In this document: piece after piece, positions 29,692-37,740 of the stretch | How the letters are laid out: each line of letters starts with the position of its first letter | How positions within the stretch are numbered: the stretch's first letter is position 1 | NCBI GenBank assembly: GCA_947495165.1 | Contig: CANLXM010000002.1 | Coordinates: 124,001 to 188,000 of the forward strand | Source: an uncultured Cellulomonadaceae bacterium | GTDB taxonomy: Bacteria > Actinomycetota > Actinomycetes > Actinomycetales > Cellulomonadaceae | Reading direction: 5' to 3' | DNA: 64,000 nt | Translations under genes and position numbers: made by a program | Notes under the pieces: generated by a model | The model's input: the letters and a program-made list of their open reading frames with translations, nothing else | Told to the model about the DNA's origin: nothing | Databases searched by the model: none

Positions 29692-31157
29692 GCGTCCTCA
29701 CCTTCCGCTCGCACCAGCGCGAGCACGTCGTCACGCACCTTGATCATGATGTCCTCGTCCGCGGCCTCGACGTTCAGGCGCAGCAGGGGTTCCGTGTTCG
29801 ACGCGCGCAGGTTGAACCACCACTGCGGGGTCTCGTCCCAGTGCGCCACGGTGAGCCCGTCGAGCTCGTCCACGACGACGGGTCCCGCGCCCTGCTGGGT
29901 GACGTAGGCCTCGACGACGCGGGCGCGCGCGGCAGGCACGTCAGCGGTCCGCGAGTTGATCTCCCCGGACGCGAAGTACGGCTCGTACATCTCGGCGAGC
30001 GCCGACAGCGGGTGGGGCTGGCCCCCCAACGCCGCCAGCACGTGCATCGCGGCGAGCATGCCCGTGTCCGCGAAGAAGAAGTCGCGGAAGTAGTAGTGCG
30101 CGCTGTGCTCGCCGCCGAACACGGCGTCCTGCTCGGCCATCTGCGCCTTGATGAAGGAGTGCCCCACGCGCGTGCGCACCGTGCGCGCGCCGGCCGCACC
30201 GAGCAGGTCCGGGACGACCCGGGAGGTGATCAGGTTGTGGATGACGACGGGCGTCCGGCTGTCGTCGAGGGCGCGCTCGCGGGCGACCTCGCGCAGGCCG
30301 ACGAGCGCCGTGATCGCCGACGGGCTCACCGGCTCCCCGCGCTCGTCGATCACGAAGCAGCGGTCGGCGTCGCCGTCGAACGCGAGCCCGAGGTCCGCGC
30401 CGTGCTCGACGACGGCGGCCTGCAGGTCGCGCAGGTTCGCCGGCTCGAGCGGGTTGGCCTCGTGGTTCGGGAACGTGCCGTCGAGCTCGAAGTACAGGGG
30501 GACGACGTCGAGCGGCAGCGCCTCGAGGCCGGCGGAGGTGCCGAGCACGGCCGGGACCGTGTAGCCCCCCATGCCGTTGCCCGCGTCGACGACGACCTTG
30601 AGGGGCCGGATGCCGCGCAGGTCGACCAGGGAGCGCAGGAAGCCGGCGTACTCGGCGAGGGTCGACCTCTCGGTCAGGTCGCCGGGCGCCTCGGCCGCTG
30701 CGGGCTGCTGCGAGCCCCCCAGGTAGGCGCCCGCGAGGTCGCGGACGTCGGCGAGGCCCGAGTCCTGCCCGACCGGTCGGGCTCCCTTGCGGCACAGCTT
30801 GATGCCGTTGTACTCGGCCGGGTTGTGGCTCGCGGTGAACATCGCACCGGGCACGTCCAGGCTCCCGGACGCGTGGTACAGACCGTCGGTCGAGCACAGG
30901 CCGATCGACACGACGTCGACCCCGGCCGCGGTGAGTCCGGCGGCGAAGGCCGCGACCAGGTCGGGACCCGTGTCGCGCATGTCGTGCCCGACGACCGCCG
31001 TCGGCCGGGTCCCCGGTGCGGCCTCCGGCAGGACGACGACGGTCGCGAACGCGGCGCCGATGGCACGGGCGATGGTCGCGTCGAACGTGTCGGGGACGAC
31101 GCCCCGGACGTCGTACGCCTTGATGATGCCGGAGAGGTCAACGATGTCGGTGCTCAC
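29688..31157 (-). CDS. manB: phosphomannomutase/phosphoglucomutase
   Basis: The 489-residue enzyme converts hexose-6-phosphate to hexose-1-phosphate, feeding GDP-mannose and other nucleotide sugars. The phosphoserine loop TASHNP (about 108-113, Ser110), the metal loop FDGDADRCF and the C-terminal phosphate-binding RASNTEPLLRLNVEA are all present. Length is normal. It is in the conserved actinobacterial DUF3499-ManB-Trm112 order, also found near WhiB2 in mycobacteria. A TAGGCT -10-like element precedes the ATG at 31157. Neighbouring glycan genes probably draw on its product. Confidence 0.95.
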   Translation of the reverse strand: MSTDIVDLSGIIKAYDVRGVVPDTFDATIARAIGAAFATVVVLPEAAPGTRPTAVVGHDMRDTGPDLVAAFAAGLTAAGVDVVSIGLCSTDGLYHASGSLDVPGAMFTASHNPAEYNGIKLCRKGARPVGQDSGLADVRDLAGAYLGGSQQPAAAEAPGDLTERSTLAEYAGFLRSLVDLRGIRPLKVVVDAGNGMGGYTVPAVLGTSAGLEALPLDVVPLYFELDGTFPNHEANPLEPANLRDLQAAVVEHGADLGLAFDGDADRCFVIDERGEPVSPSAITALVGLREVARERALDDSRTPVVIHNLITSRVVPDLLGAAGARTVRTRVGHSFIKAQMAEQDAVFGGEHSAHYYFRDFFFADTGMLAAMHVLAALGGQPHPLSALAEMYEPYFASGEINSRTADVPAARARVVEAYVTQQGAGPVVVDELDGLTVAHWDETPQWWFNLRASNTEPLLRLNVEAADEDIMIKVRDDVLALVRAEGEDA

Positions 31158-31219
31158 CGCGCCAGCCTAGTGGCTCGCCGCACCCGTGCCGGGCCTCGCC
31201 CCCGCGGCGCCCGCGCGGC

Positions 31220-31486
31220 TCACTGCTTGCCGGCGCGACGCAGGACGCCCGCGGCGTCGAGGTGCTGCCCGTCCTCGGCGATCCAGCTGCGGTGCTCGCA
31301 CCCCTGGCAGGACACGAACATCACGGGCGTCCCGTCGCCGAGCGTCATGGAGACGCGCGTGAGCTCGCGCGAGGCGCACGCGACGCACGCCCGGGCGTGC
31401 GCGGGCACCGTGACCGGCTGGCTCAGCGAGCCGAGCGGCTCGTCGGGCTTCTTGGGCGCACGCCGACGACGCTGGGGCTCGGCCAC
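31220..31486 (-). CDS. small zinc-ribbon-like protein, 88 aa
   Basis: This 88-residue basic protein has four cysteines in two pairs, CVAC and CQGC, with a third single Cys absent, consistent with a zinc ribbon. After the second pair comes EHRSWIAEDGQHL. The N-terminal 25 residues are Arg/Lys/Pro-rich. It begins with GTG at 31486, six bases after the DUF3499 stop, and precedes manB by 62 bases, so it belongs to that operon. I recognise no named family. A nucleic-acid or protein-binding role is plausible but unproven. Confidence 0.75.
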   Translation of the reverse strand: MAEPQRRRRAPKKPDEPLGSLSQPVTVPAHARACVACASRELTRVSMTLGDGTPVMFVSCQGCEHRSWIAEDGQHLDAAGVLRRAGKQ

Positions 31487-31491
31487 CGGGC

Positions 31492-31869
31492 TCAGCCCTC
31501 CCCGCGCAGCACCCGCAGGTGGCCCTTGCGCGCCACCTCGCCCACCTGCACGGGGGCGGGCTCGGCCCGGTGCCGCCCGCGCGGGCCCGGGTGCACGGGA
31601 CGTCCCGCCTCGCGGACCGCGTCGGCGAGCGCGAGGAGGTCGTCCTCGCTGGGGCCGGCGGGCAGGAACTCGGTCGAGAGCCGGACGACCTCCCAGCCGC
31701 GCGGCGCCGTGAGGCGGTCGGCGTGCTCGCTGCACAGGTCGTAGCTGTGCGGCTCCGCGGCGGTCGCCAGGGGGCCGAGCACCGCGGTCGAGTCCGAGTA
31801 CACGTACGTCAGCGTCGCCACGGACGGGCGGACGCATGCGGTTCGGGAACACTGACGGACGGCTCTCAC
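31492..31869 (-). CDS. DUF3499 family protein
   Basis: The 125-residue protein has the diagnostic N-terminus VRQCSRTAC..PSVATLTYVYSDSTAVLGPLA and EPHSYDLCSEHADRLTAPRGWEVVRL. The Cys/His pattern (CSRTAC, CSEH) suggests a metal site. DUF3499 is restricted to Actinobacteria and sits upstream of manB, as here. The GTG at 31869 is preceded by a TAGCAT -10-like box, giving a nearly leaderless transcript. Function is unknown. Confidence 0.92.
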   Translation of the reverse strand: MRAVRQCSRTACVRPSVATLTYVYSDSTAVLGPLATAAEPHSYDLCSEHADRLTAPRGWEVVRLSTEFLPAGPSEDDLLALADAVREAGRPVHPGPRGRHRAEPAPVQVGEVARKGHLRVLRGEG

Positions 31870-31877
31870 AGTCCCTG

Positions 31878-31883
31878 ATGCTA
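31878..31883 (-). promoter_or_regulatory. -10 box TAGCAT for the DUF3499-manB operon
   Basis: On the minus strand TAGCAT (TAnnnT) ends 8 bases before the GTG at 31869, placing the transcription start at or near the start codon. It lies in the short divergent region shared with the metallopeptidase-like gene. No clear -35 is seen. Confidence 0.45.
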
Positions 31884-31941
31884 CGTGGCCCGCGCAAGGC
31901 CCGGCGCTGCACACGCCGCCGCCGTGGTGTTCAATGGCCCG

Positions 31942-32379
31942 GTGACCGACCAGCCGGGCTCTGCGCACGGCGTCCGCCGGCGTGACCGCCGCGGCCGCGG
32001 GCTGCGTGGTCCGCTCATCCCCGCCCACCTGCCCGCGGCGATGACCCGGGCCGAGCGCTTCGACGACCTGGTCGTGTCGACCGTCGAGCGGCTCGAGCGT
32101 CGGTGGGCCCGGCAGCTCAAGGGCACCGAGTTCGCGGTCGAGGACGTGCCGCCGTCGGACCCTGCCCCGTGGGAGGCCCGCGGCGTGCCCATGGGCCGCT
32201 ACTTCCCCGCGGAGAGCGGCATGCCCGCGCGGATCGTCGTGTACCGCCGCCCGGTCGAGGGCCGGGCGCACGACGCCGACGACCTGCAGGACCTGCTGCG
32301 CACCGTGCTCGTCGAGCAGGTCGCCCACATGCTCGGTCGGGATCCCGAGGACGTCGACCCCGGCTACCACGGGGGCTGA
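31942..32379 (+). CDS. metallopeptidase-family protein without HExxH (Rv3259-like)
   Basis: The 145-residue protein starts TDQPGSAHGVRRRDRRGRGLRGPLIPAHLPAAMTR. It belongs to the actinobacterial branch annotated as metallopeptidase family (DUF1025). The helix that carries HExxH in other branches reads VLVEQVAHMLG here, so the zinc ligands are missing. As far as I recall the mycobacterial member beside ManB/WhiB2 is similarly altered, so this may be a non-enzymatic derivative. It is divergent from DUF3499. The GTG at 31942 is chosen for homology; the ATG at 32041 would remove the conserved basic N-terminus. Confidence 0.82.
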   Translation: MTDQPGSAHGVRRRDRRGRGLRGPLIPAHLPAAMTRAERFDDLVVSTVERLERRWARQLKGTEFAVEDVPPSDPAPWEARGVPMGRYFPAESGMPARIVVYRRPVEGRAHDADDLQDLLRTVLVEQVAHMLGRDPEDVDPGYHGG

Positions 32380-32402
32380 GCGCCGGCGCCCCGAGCCGTC
32401 GT

Positions 32403-34037
32403 TCAGGGGCGGACGTCGAGGCCGAGGTCCGCCCGGGCCGCGACGGTCACCGAGACGGTGACGTCGGCGGTCTCGGTCCCCGGCAGGGCCGCGACGAGCC
32501 CCGCCCCGGAGGACAGGTTCGCCGCCCAGGTGAGCGTCACGCCCGCGGGCGGCTCGGAGTCGAGCCGCACGGCCCTCGTCCCGGACGGCCCGGGCGCGGC
32601 GACGACCACGCCGGGGGTCACGCTCACCGCGCGGGTCTCGAGCACGGCGCCGTCGGCACCCAGGAAGGTCAGGGTTGCCGGCACCGGCGGCGCTGCCTTT
32701 CCGGCGGCGTCTGTGGCCTCCTCGCCGGTCGCGCCGTCGTCCGCCCCGGTGTCAGCCCCGTCGTCCGCTTCGCCGTCGGCCCCGTCGTCCGCCCCCGAGC
32801 TGCCGTCGGGCTGCCCTGGTCCTCCGCCGACGCCGACGACGCTCGCGGGCAGCGCCGCCACGTCGTCGGGGACCGCCGCGAGCGCGATGCTCACCCCTGC
32901 CGGTGCGGGCACGGCGATCCGGCCCGCGCGGGCGGGCGCTGCTGCGGGGACGTGCGCGAGGTCGACGGCACCCGAGCTGGGGTCGGTCCGCGGGTAGGTG
33001 CCCGCGGCGAGGAACGGCACGGTCGACTCGAGCACCGCCGTGTAGGTCCCCGCCGGCAGGCCGGCGAGCGAGAGCTCCGCCACCTGGCCGGGCACGACCT
33101 CGAGGGTCTCCGCGCCGGGGAGCGCGACCCGGCCCTGCGGCCCGAGCAGGAACACGTCGACCGCGGCGGGGGCGTCGCCCGCAGGCACGTGCACGCGGAC
33201 GGAGGCCCCGGCGCCGTCGGGCGCGGAGCCCTCGACGGCGAGACCGGTCACGACCTGCCGCGTCGCCGGCGCGGACGCGGCCGGGATCAGCTCGACGCCG
33301 GTCGGCCGCAGCCCGTCGAGGCTGTTGACCTGCAGGGCGGACGTCACGAGGGCGCCGGCGCTGGAGACCCGGACGGCGAGGCGGCGCTGCTCGGCGGCCA
33401 GGCCCTCGAGTAGGGTCGAGGTCTGCCCGCCGGCGGGCACGGAGAACGTCGCCGGGCCTGCGAGCTCGAGCCGGCCGGTGGGGCCCCAGACCTCGATCTC
33501 GACGGTCGCGGGGGTCCCGTGCGGGTTCTGCAGCACGAGGCGGGTGCTGGTCCCCAGCTCGGTCCCGCCACCGACGAGCCACTGCTCCGTCGTCGGCGTC
33601 TGGCAGGGCGCGGCTGCCAGACCGCGCAGGTCGCCGTCGGTGGTCACGGACCATGCGGTCGCGGCGCTGGGCACGAGGCCGTCGGCGGGCGCGGACCACA
33701 GCGCCGTCGGTCCCGTGACCGACGTGGTGAGGGCTCCGGCTGCGGTCGTGACCGCAGCACCGTCCAGGCTCCGCAGCGCGGCCGTCCCCGGCCCGGCGTC
33801 CGCGACCACCCCGGACGTGGTCCCCACCGGGGAGGACCCGAACTCGGGGTCGCCTGCGACGTCCGGGTCTGCGAGCTGGACGGGAGCCGCGCAGACCGCG
33901 GCCACCTCGTCGGGCGCCGTGGTCACGGTGAGCGGCGCGGCGACGGCCGGGTCTGCGCCCTCGAGCGTCGACCCGGCCCACACCACGCCTCCGGCCACGC
34001 CGACCAGCACCAGCCCTGACAGCACCCGCGCGATCAT
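32403..34037 (-). CDS. DUF5719 family exported/membrane-anchored protein
   Basis: The 544-residue protein has one N-terminal membrane segment (about 2-24) and a long extracellular, Ala/Val/Gly-rich, beta-type region. An Asp/Gly/Ala low-complexity linker (GADDGADGEADDGADTG) lies near residue 420. It matches DUF5719 by content and by position between the giant glycosyltransferase and ManB block in Actinobacteria. The ATG overlaps the stop of the upstream GT2 gene (ATGA). It may be a surface partner of the glycosyltransferase; no catalytic motif is visible. Confidence 0.82.
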   Translation of the reverse strand: MIARVLSGLVLVGVAGGVVWAGSTLEGADPAVAAPLTVTTAPDEVAAVCAAPVQLADPDVAGDPEFGSSPVGTTSGVVADAGPGTAALRSLDGAAVTTAAGALTTSVTGPTALWSAPADGLVPSAATAWSVTTDGDLRGLAAAPCQTPTTEQWLVGGGTELGTSTRLVLQNPHGTPATVEIEVWGPTGRLELAGPATFSVPAGGQTSTLLEGLAAEQRRLAVRVSSAGALVTSALQVNSLDGLRPTGVELIPAASAPATRQVVTGLAVEGSAPDGAGASVRVHVPAGDAPAAVDVFLLGPQGRVALPGAETLEVVPGQVAELSLAGLPAGTYTAVLESTVPFLAAGTYPRTDPSSGAVDLAHVPAAAPARAGRIAVPAPAGVSIALAAVPDDVAALPASVVGVGGGPGQPDGSSGADDGADGEADDGADTGADDGATGEEATDAAGKAAPPVPATLTFLGADGAVLETRAVSVTPGVVVAAPGPSGTRAVRLDSEPPAGVTLTWAANLSSGAGLVAALPGTETADVTVSVTVAARADLGLDVRP

Positions 34038-37000
34038 CGCCACCCACCTCCACGTCGTCGTACCGGGATCACGAGCAGCGCGTACGCGGCCGTCGTCGCG
34101 ACGACGAGCACGCGCCACCACGGGGGCGCCGGCGCGAACCAGACCCGGAGGTCTCCTGCCCCGGCCGGCACCACGAACGCCTGGGCCCCTGCGGCGTCGG
34201 TGGCGGCGAGGCGCACGCCGTCGAGCGTCGCGCGCCAGCGCGGGTCGGGCACCTCGGCGAGCTCGAGCGTGCCACCGGCCCCGACCGCGAGGCTCTCGAG
34301 CGGGACATCGACGGCGTGGTCCACGGCGGGGACGGTGGTGCGGACGTCGCCGGCGACCAGAGTCGCCCAGGACGGCGCCCCGGCCACGCGCCACAGGACA
34401 CCGAAGTCACCGTCGGTGACGCGCTCGAGCACGCCGGTCGTGTCGAGCCGCGCGACGAGGGTGCGCCGCGTCGCGTCGTCCGGCCCCGTCACGACGACCG
34501 CCCCGATCCCGAGCCGGCCGAGGAGCGCCGGATCCTGGTCCACGCCGGCGGCGAGCCCTGCCGCGACCGGGCCGATCGCGGCCTCCGGCGCACCGCCGGG
34601 CGCCGCGGCGTCCGGGACGGTGCTGTCGACGAGCGCCAGGCGGTCGACGAGCTCGGGGCCGGCTCCGCGCCAGCGCTGGTAGCCCAGCACCTCCCCCGGC
34701 TCGAGCACGAGGACCCGAGCCTCGCGCGGAGGGCCCTGCAGCTGGCGTCCGACTGCGGGCAGCACGTCGTGCGCGAGCACGTGCAGCCGGTCCCCCGACC
34801 CCGCAGCGAGCGAGTCGCGCGGTCCCACGCTCACCACCGAGAGCACGATCGCCGCGACCCCGAGCCCGCCGAGGGTCGCGAGCCCGGCCTGGCGCCAGCC
34901 GAACGGGTGCGCCGCGGCGCGCGTCGCGCTGCCGTCGAGGGCCGCGACCGCCGCGGCGCCCGAGGCGAGCAGCACGACCGACACGGCGCCGCCCGGTGCC
35001 GCTCCCGCGACGAGCGTCGCGGCGACCGCGGAGGCGAGGCCGACCGCCACGAGCAGCCAGGCGGCGCGCGCGAGCCGGCCGAGGGCCCCGCCGCGCAGCA
35101 GCCCGGCGACGGCGACGAGCACGACGAGCGTCCCGAGACCGAGCATCCCGGCGTGCACGACGACGTCGCTGGGCTCGGGCGCGGGCCCGGGCCAGCCGAG
35201 GGCGAGCTGCCACCCCGGCACCGGGGCGACGGTCGGGCGGGTCGGGTCGCGCAGCAGGGTCTGCCACCCGCCCCACCCCGCGTCGGCGACCTGGAGGACG
35301 GCGGGCACGAGCACGACGGCCGTGGGGACCAGCGTCGCGAGCAGCCGCCAGCGCGCACCGCGCACCAGCACCGCGACCAGGGCGACGAGCACGACGACGA
35401 CGGGCAGCAGGACCGGCGCCCCCGCGACCACGACGGCGAGCATGAGCCCCGCGAGACCCGCGGCCGCGAGAGAGCCACCGCCCCGCACGGCGTGCGCAGG
35501 AGCGCGCACCGAGCGGACCAGGCCCCACACGGCCCACGGCAGGGCGACGTGCACGAGCACACCGCCCAGATGCCCCGTCGCGACGGCCACCGCCAGCACC
35601 GGGGCCGCCGCCCACGCCAGGGCGCTCACGGCGCGCAGCGCGAGCGAGCGGGTCATCATCGCGGTCGCGTTCCACGCCCCCAGACCTGCGAGCACGGGCG
35701 ACGCGACCAGCAGCACGTGCACCGCCCCCTGGAGGGACCCGCCGGCCAGGGCGGCGAGCGGGACGAGGACCAGGAGCAGCGGGTGCCCGTAGGTGGCGTG
35801 GCCGTCCGCGGTCGGCCCCGCGCCGTCGAGCACGAGCCGCGCGAGGTCGCTCGCGCCTGCACCGCTCGGGGCCAGCGCCGCCGACACGAGCCGACCACCC
35901 TCGGCGAGCGCGCCGAGCACCGCGCCGAACCACCACACCGACAGGGCGACCAGGGCGACCGTCACGAGTCCGGTGGCGGCCCACCGACGGCGACGCGCCG
36001 TCGCGCGCTCCGCGCGCTCGAGCGGGTCGGCCGCGACCGCGTGCCGCCGCAGCTCGGCTCGCGCGAGCCTCAGGTCGCGCTGCTCGGACCAGACGTCACG
36101 CCAGCCGGCCTCGAGCGGCCGCAGGCTCGACCGCGGCTGCTGGGCCGTGCGCCGGGCGAGCCGTCGCGCGCGCCACATCGCCCGGGGGCGCAGCAGGACG
36201 CGGATCGCGGCGGCGAGCTCGCCCCGCGCGCGCGAGGGGCGCTTGAGGAGGAGGTGCCACCCGGCGCGCAGGGGCGCGAGCACGAGCATCACCACGGTGT
36301 GCAGGGGCACCAGCAGCGGGTGGGTGCCCGCGAGGCGCAGGTGCAGCGTCGACGCGCGGCGCGCTCCATAGGTGGACTCCGCCGGGTCAACGCGGGGGGC
36401 GCCGGTCGCCTCGACGTCGACGGGATCGTCGCGCAGCCCCCGCAGGCCCGCCTGCGCGTGCCGGACCGCCGCGCCGGGCACGACGATCACGCGGTACCCC
36501 GCGCGTCGGGCGCGCCTGCTGAGCTCGAGGCTGTCGCCGAACCGGCCCACCGCAGGATCGGTGCCTGCGAGCGTCATCCACGCGGCGGTGCGGACCAGGG
36601 CGCCGGCGAGGCCGACGGCGAGGACGTCCTCGCGGGCGTCGTGCTGACCCTGGTCGACCTCGCCCAGCTCGATGCCCGTCATCCGGCGTCCGGCGGGGGT
36701 CGTGCGGACCCCGACCTCGAGCAGCCGCGCGGGCTCCCACCAGTCGCGCTGCTTCGCGCCCGCCAGCGCGACGGACGGCTTGTGCTCGACCGCCCGCGCG
36801 AGCGCACGCAGGGCGCCGGGCTCGGGTGCGGAGTCGTCGTGCAGCAGCCACAACCAGTCGGAGGCGATCCCGAGGGTGGCACGCGCGTGCTCGACGGCCA
36901 CGCCGAAGCTCGAGGCGCGCGGCACCGCCACGAGGTCCACCTGCACACCGTCGGACCGCAGCCGCGCGAGCGCAGGGAGGTCGTCAGCACCGCTCGCGTC

Positions 37001-37165
37001 CGAGGGCGAGACGTCGACGACGACGACCCGTGCGGGACGCACGTCCTGCGCGGCGAGGGCCCCGAGGGTCTGCGGGAGGAACGGCGTCGGCCCCCGCGTC
37101 ACGACGATCGCCGTGACGTCCGGGGACGCGTCGCGCGGGGACGGGATGGGAGTGGGCTCAGTCAT
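34034..37165 (-). CDS. large membrane glycosyltransferase (GT2 domain plus multi-pass region)
   Basis: This 1043-residue protein has a GT-A domain in residues 1-260: VTAIVVTRGPTPFLPQTL, WLWLLHDDSAPEPGAL (metal-binding region) and GRFGDSLELSRRARRAGYRV. A basic linker follows, then 12 or more transmembrane helices from about 390 to 820, a soluble extracytoplasmic domain and a last helix near the C-terminus. The whole suggests an enzyme that makes or transfers an exported glycan. It is conserved next to WhiB2 and DUF5719 in Actinobacteria. It ends in ATGA overlap with DUF5719 and starts 34 bases upstream of the whiB stop on the same strand. The sugar is unknown. Confidence 0.87.
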   Translation of the reverse strand: MTEPTPIPSPRDASPDVTAIVVTRGPTPFLPQTLGALAAQDVRPARVVVVDVSPSDASGADDLPALARLRSDGVQVDLVAVPRASSFGVAVEHARATLGIASDWLWLLHDDSAPEPGALRALARAVEHKPSVALAGAKQRDWWEPARLLEVGVRTTPAGRRMTGIELGEVDQGQHDAREDVLAVGLAGALVRTAAWMTLAGTDPAVGRFGDSLELSRRARRAGYRVIVVPGAAVRHAQAGLRGLRDDPVDVEATGAPRVDPAESTYGARRASTLHLRLAGTHPLLVPLHTVVMLVLAPLRAGWHLLLKRPSRARGELAAAIRVLLRPRAMWRARRLARRTAQQPRSSLRPLEAGWRDVWSEQRDLRLARAELRRHAVAADPLERAERATARRRRWAATGLVTVALVALSVWWFGAVLGALAEGGRLVSAALAPSGAGASDLARLVLDGAGPTADGHATYGHPLLLVLVPLAALAGGSLQGAVHVLLVASPVLAGLGAWNATAMMTRSLALRAVSALAWAAAPVLAVAVATGHLGGVLVHVALPWAVWGLVRSVRAPAHAVRGGGSLAAAGLAGLMLAVVVAGAPVLLPVVVVLVALVAVLVRGARWRLLATLVPTAVVLVPAVLQVADAGWGGWQTLLRDPTRPTVAPVPGWQLALGWPGPAPEPSDVVVHAGMLGLGTLVVLVAVAGLLRGGALGRLARAAWLLVAVGLASAVAATLVAGAAPGGAVSVVLLASGAAAVAALDGSATRAAAHPFGWRQAGLATLGGLGVAAIVLSVVSVGPRDSLAAGSGDRLHVLAHDVLPAVGRQLQGPPREARVLVLEPGEVLGYQRWRGAGPELVDRLALVDSTVPDAAAPGGAPEAAIGPVAAGLAAGVDQDPALLGRLGIGAVVVTGPDDATRRTLVARLDTTGVLERVTDGDFGVLWRVAGAPSWATLVAGDVRTTVPAVDHAVDVPLESLAVGAGGTLELAEVPDPRWRATLDGVRLAATDAAGAQAFVVPAGAGDLRVWFAPAPPWWRVLVVATTAAYALLVIPVRRRGGGWR

Positions 37166-37198
37166 AGGGCTCGCACGGCCGGCATGGCCGGCGAGGCG

Positions 37199-37522
37199 TC
37201 AGACGACCTGGCGCTTGAGCTTGCGTCGCTCGCGCTCCGACAGGCCGCCCCAGATGCCGAACCGCTCGTCGTTGGCGAGCGCGTACTCGAGGCACTCGGA
37301 GCGGACGTCACAGCTGGTGCAGACCTTCTTCGCCTCGCGGGTCGAGCCGCCCTTCTCGGGGAAGAACGCCTCGGGGTCGGTCTGGGCGCACAGTGCGCGC
37401 TCCTGCCAGCTCATCGCGGTCTCGGCGTCCTCGCCGAACAGCGGCAGCACGGCCGCGACACCATCCACGGGACGGCTCACGTCCGAGGGGAAGGCCCCGT
37501 CGTCATCGAGCAGGTTCCACAT
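37199..37522 (-). CDS. whiB2: WhiB family iron-sulfur transcriptional regulator (WhiB2-type)
   Basis: The 107-residue regulator has the four iron-sulfur cysteines Cys45 (ALCAQTDPE), Cys68 and Cys71 (VCTSC) and Cys77 (ECLEYAL), then the GIWGG turn (89-93) and a basic C-terminal DNA-contact stretch (ERERRKLKRQ). WhiB2/WhmD/WhiB proteins bind the primary sigma factor and control division and septation genes. The neighbourhood (ManB, DUF3499, metallopeptidase-like, DUF5719) is that of WhiB2. It has a strong upstream promoter and a leader of about 130 bases holding pentamer repeats. The subtype is inferred from context. Confidence 0.93.
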   Translation of the reverse strand: MWNLLDDDGAFPSDVSRPVDGVAAVLPLFGEDAETAMSWQERALCAQTDPEAFFPEKGGSTREAKKVCTSCDVRSECLEYALANDERFGIWGGLSERERRKLKRQVV

Positions 37523-37565
37523 GCTGTGCCCCTCTGTTGCGACTGCGTCGGCGTGGTGCTTCTGC

Positions 37566-37590
37566 GTCGTGTCGTGTCGTGTCGTGTCGG
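37566..37590. repeat. GTCGT pentamer tandem repeat in the whiB leader
   Basis: Four perfect GTCGT units (37566-37585) are followed by a fifth, GTCGG, and a separate GTCGT at 37595-37599. They lie in the predicted untranslated leader of whiB, where the RNA carries ACGAC units. Pentamer arrays vary easily in copy number and could alter leader folding. Confidence 0.85.
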
Positions 37591-37647
37591 ACCGTGTCGT
37601 GCCCTCGGTAGGCGTGCGTGCGCGCCGCGATGATCACGCGCCTGGCG

Positions 37648-37675
37648 AATTCCGTTAGGGGAATTACACGCGTGT
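37648..37675. promoter_or_regulatory. two adjacent palindromes at the whiB transcription start
   Basis: AATTCC (37648-37653), spacer GTTAGG and GGAATT (37660-37665) form one inverted repeat. ACACGCGTGT (37666-37675) is a perfect 10-bp palindrome directly beside it. Both overlap the predicted -10 box and start site of the whiB promoter, so they look like operator sites, perhaps for autoregulation or another regulator. Confidence 0.55.
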
Positions 37676-37691
37676 CATCCGCGATAGTCAA
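37663..37691 (-). promoter_or_regulatory. whiB promoter, TTGACT-17-TGTAAT
   Basis: On the minus strand TTGACT (37691-37686) and TGTAAT (37668-37663) are separated by 17 bases, a near-consensus housekeeping promoter and the best in the window. Transcription would start near 37655, leaving a leader of about 130 bases before the whiB ATG at 37522. Confidence 0.72.
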
Positions 37692-37728
37692 GCCGGATGT
37701 GTTAGGAACTTCGGCCGCGCGCGTCTCG

Positions 37729-37734
37729 TAGGCT
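37729..37734 (+). promoter_or_regulatory. -10 box TAGGCT for the TIGR03089 gene (leaderless)
   Basis: TAGGCT ends 6 bases before the ATG at 37741, and no ribosome site is present, so the transcript is probably leaderless. No clear -35 is seen. Confidence 0.55.
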
Positions 37735-37740
37735 CGGTCC

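Noticed and set aside
34316..37633. A very long plus-strand open frame opposite the large glycosyltransferase
   Set aside because: It is antisense to a gene with clear glycosyltransferase motifs and start-stop coupling. Its translation is Arg/Gly/His/Asp-rich with no recognisable domain, typical of the mirror frame of GC-rich coding sequence.
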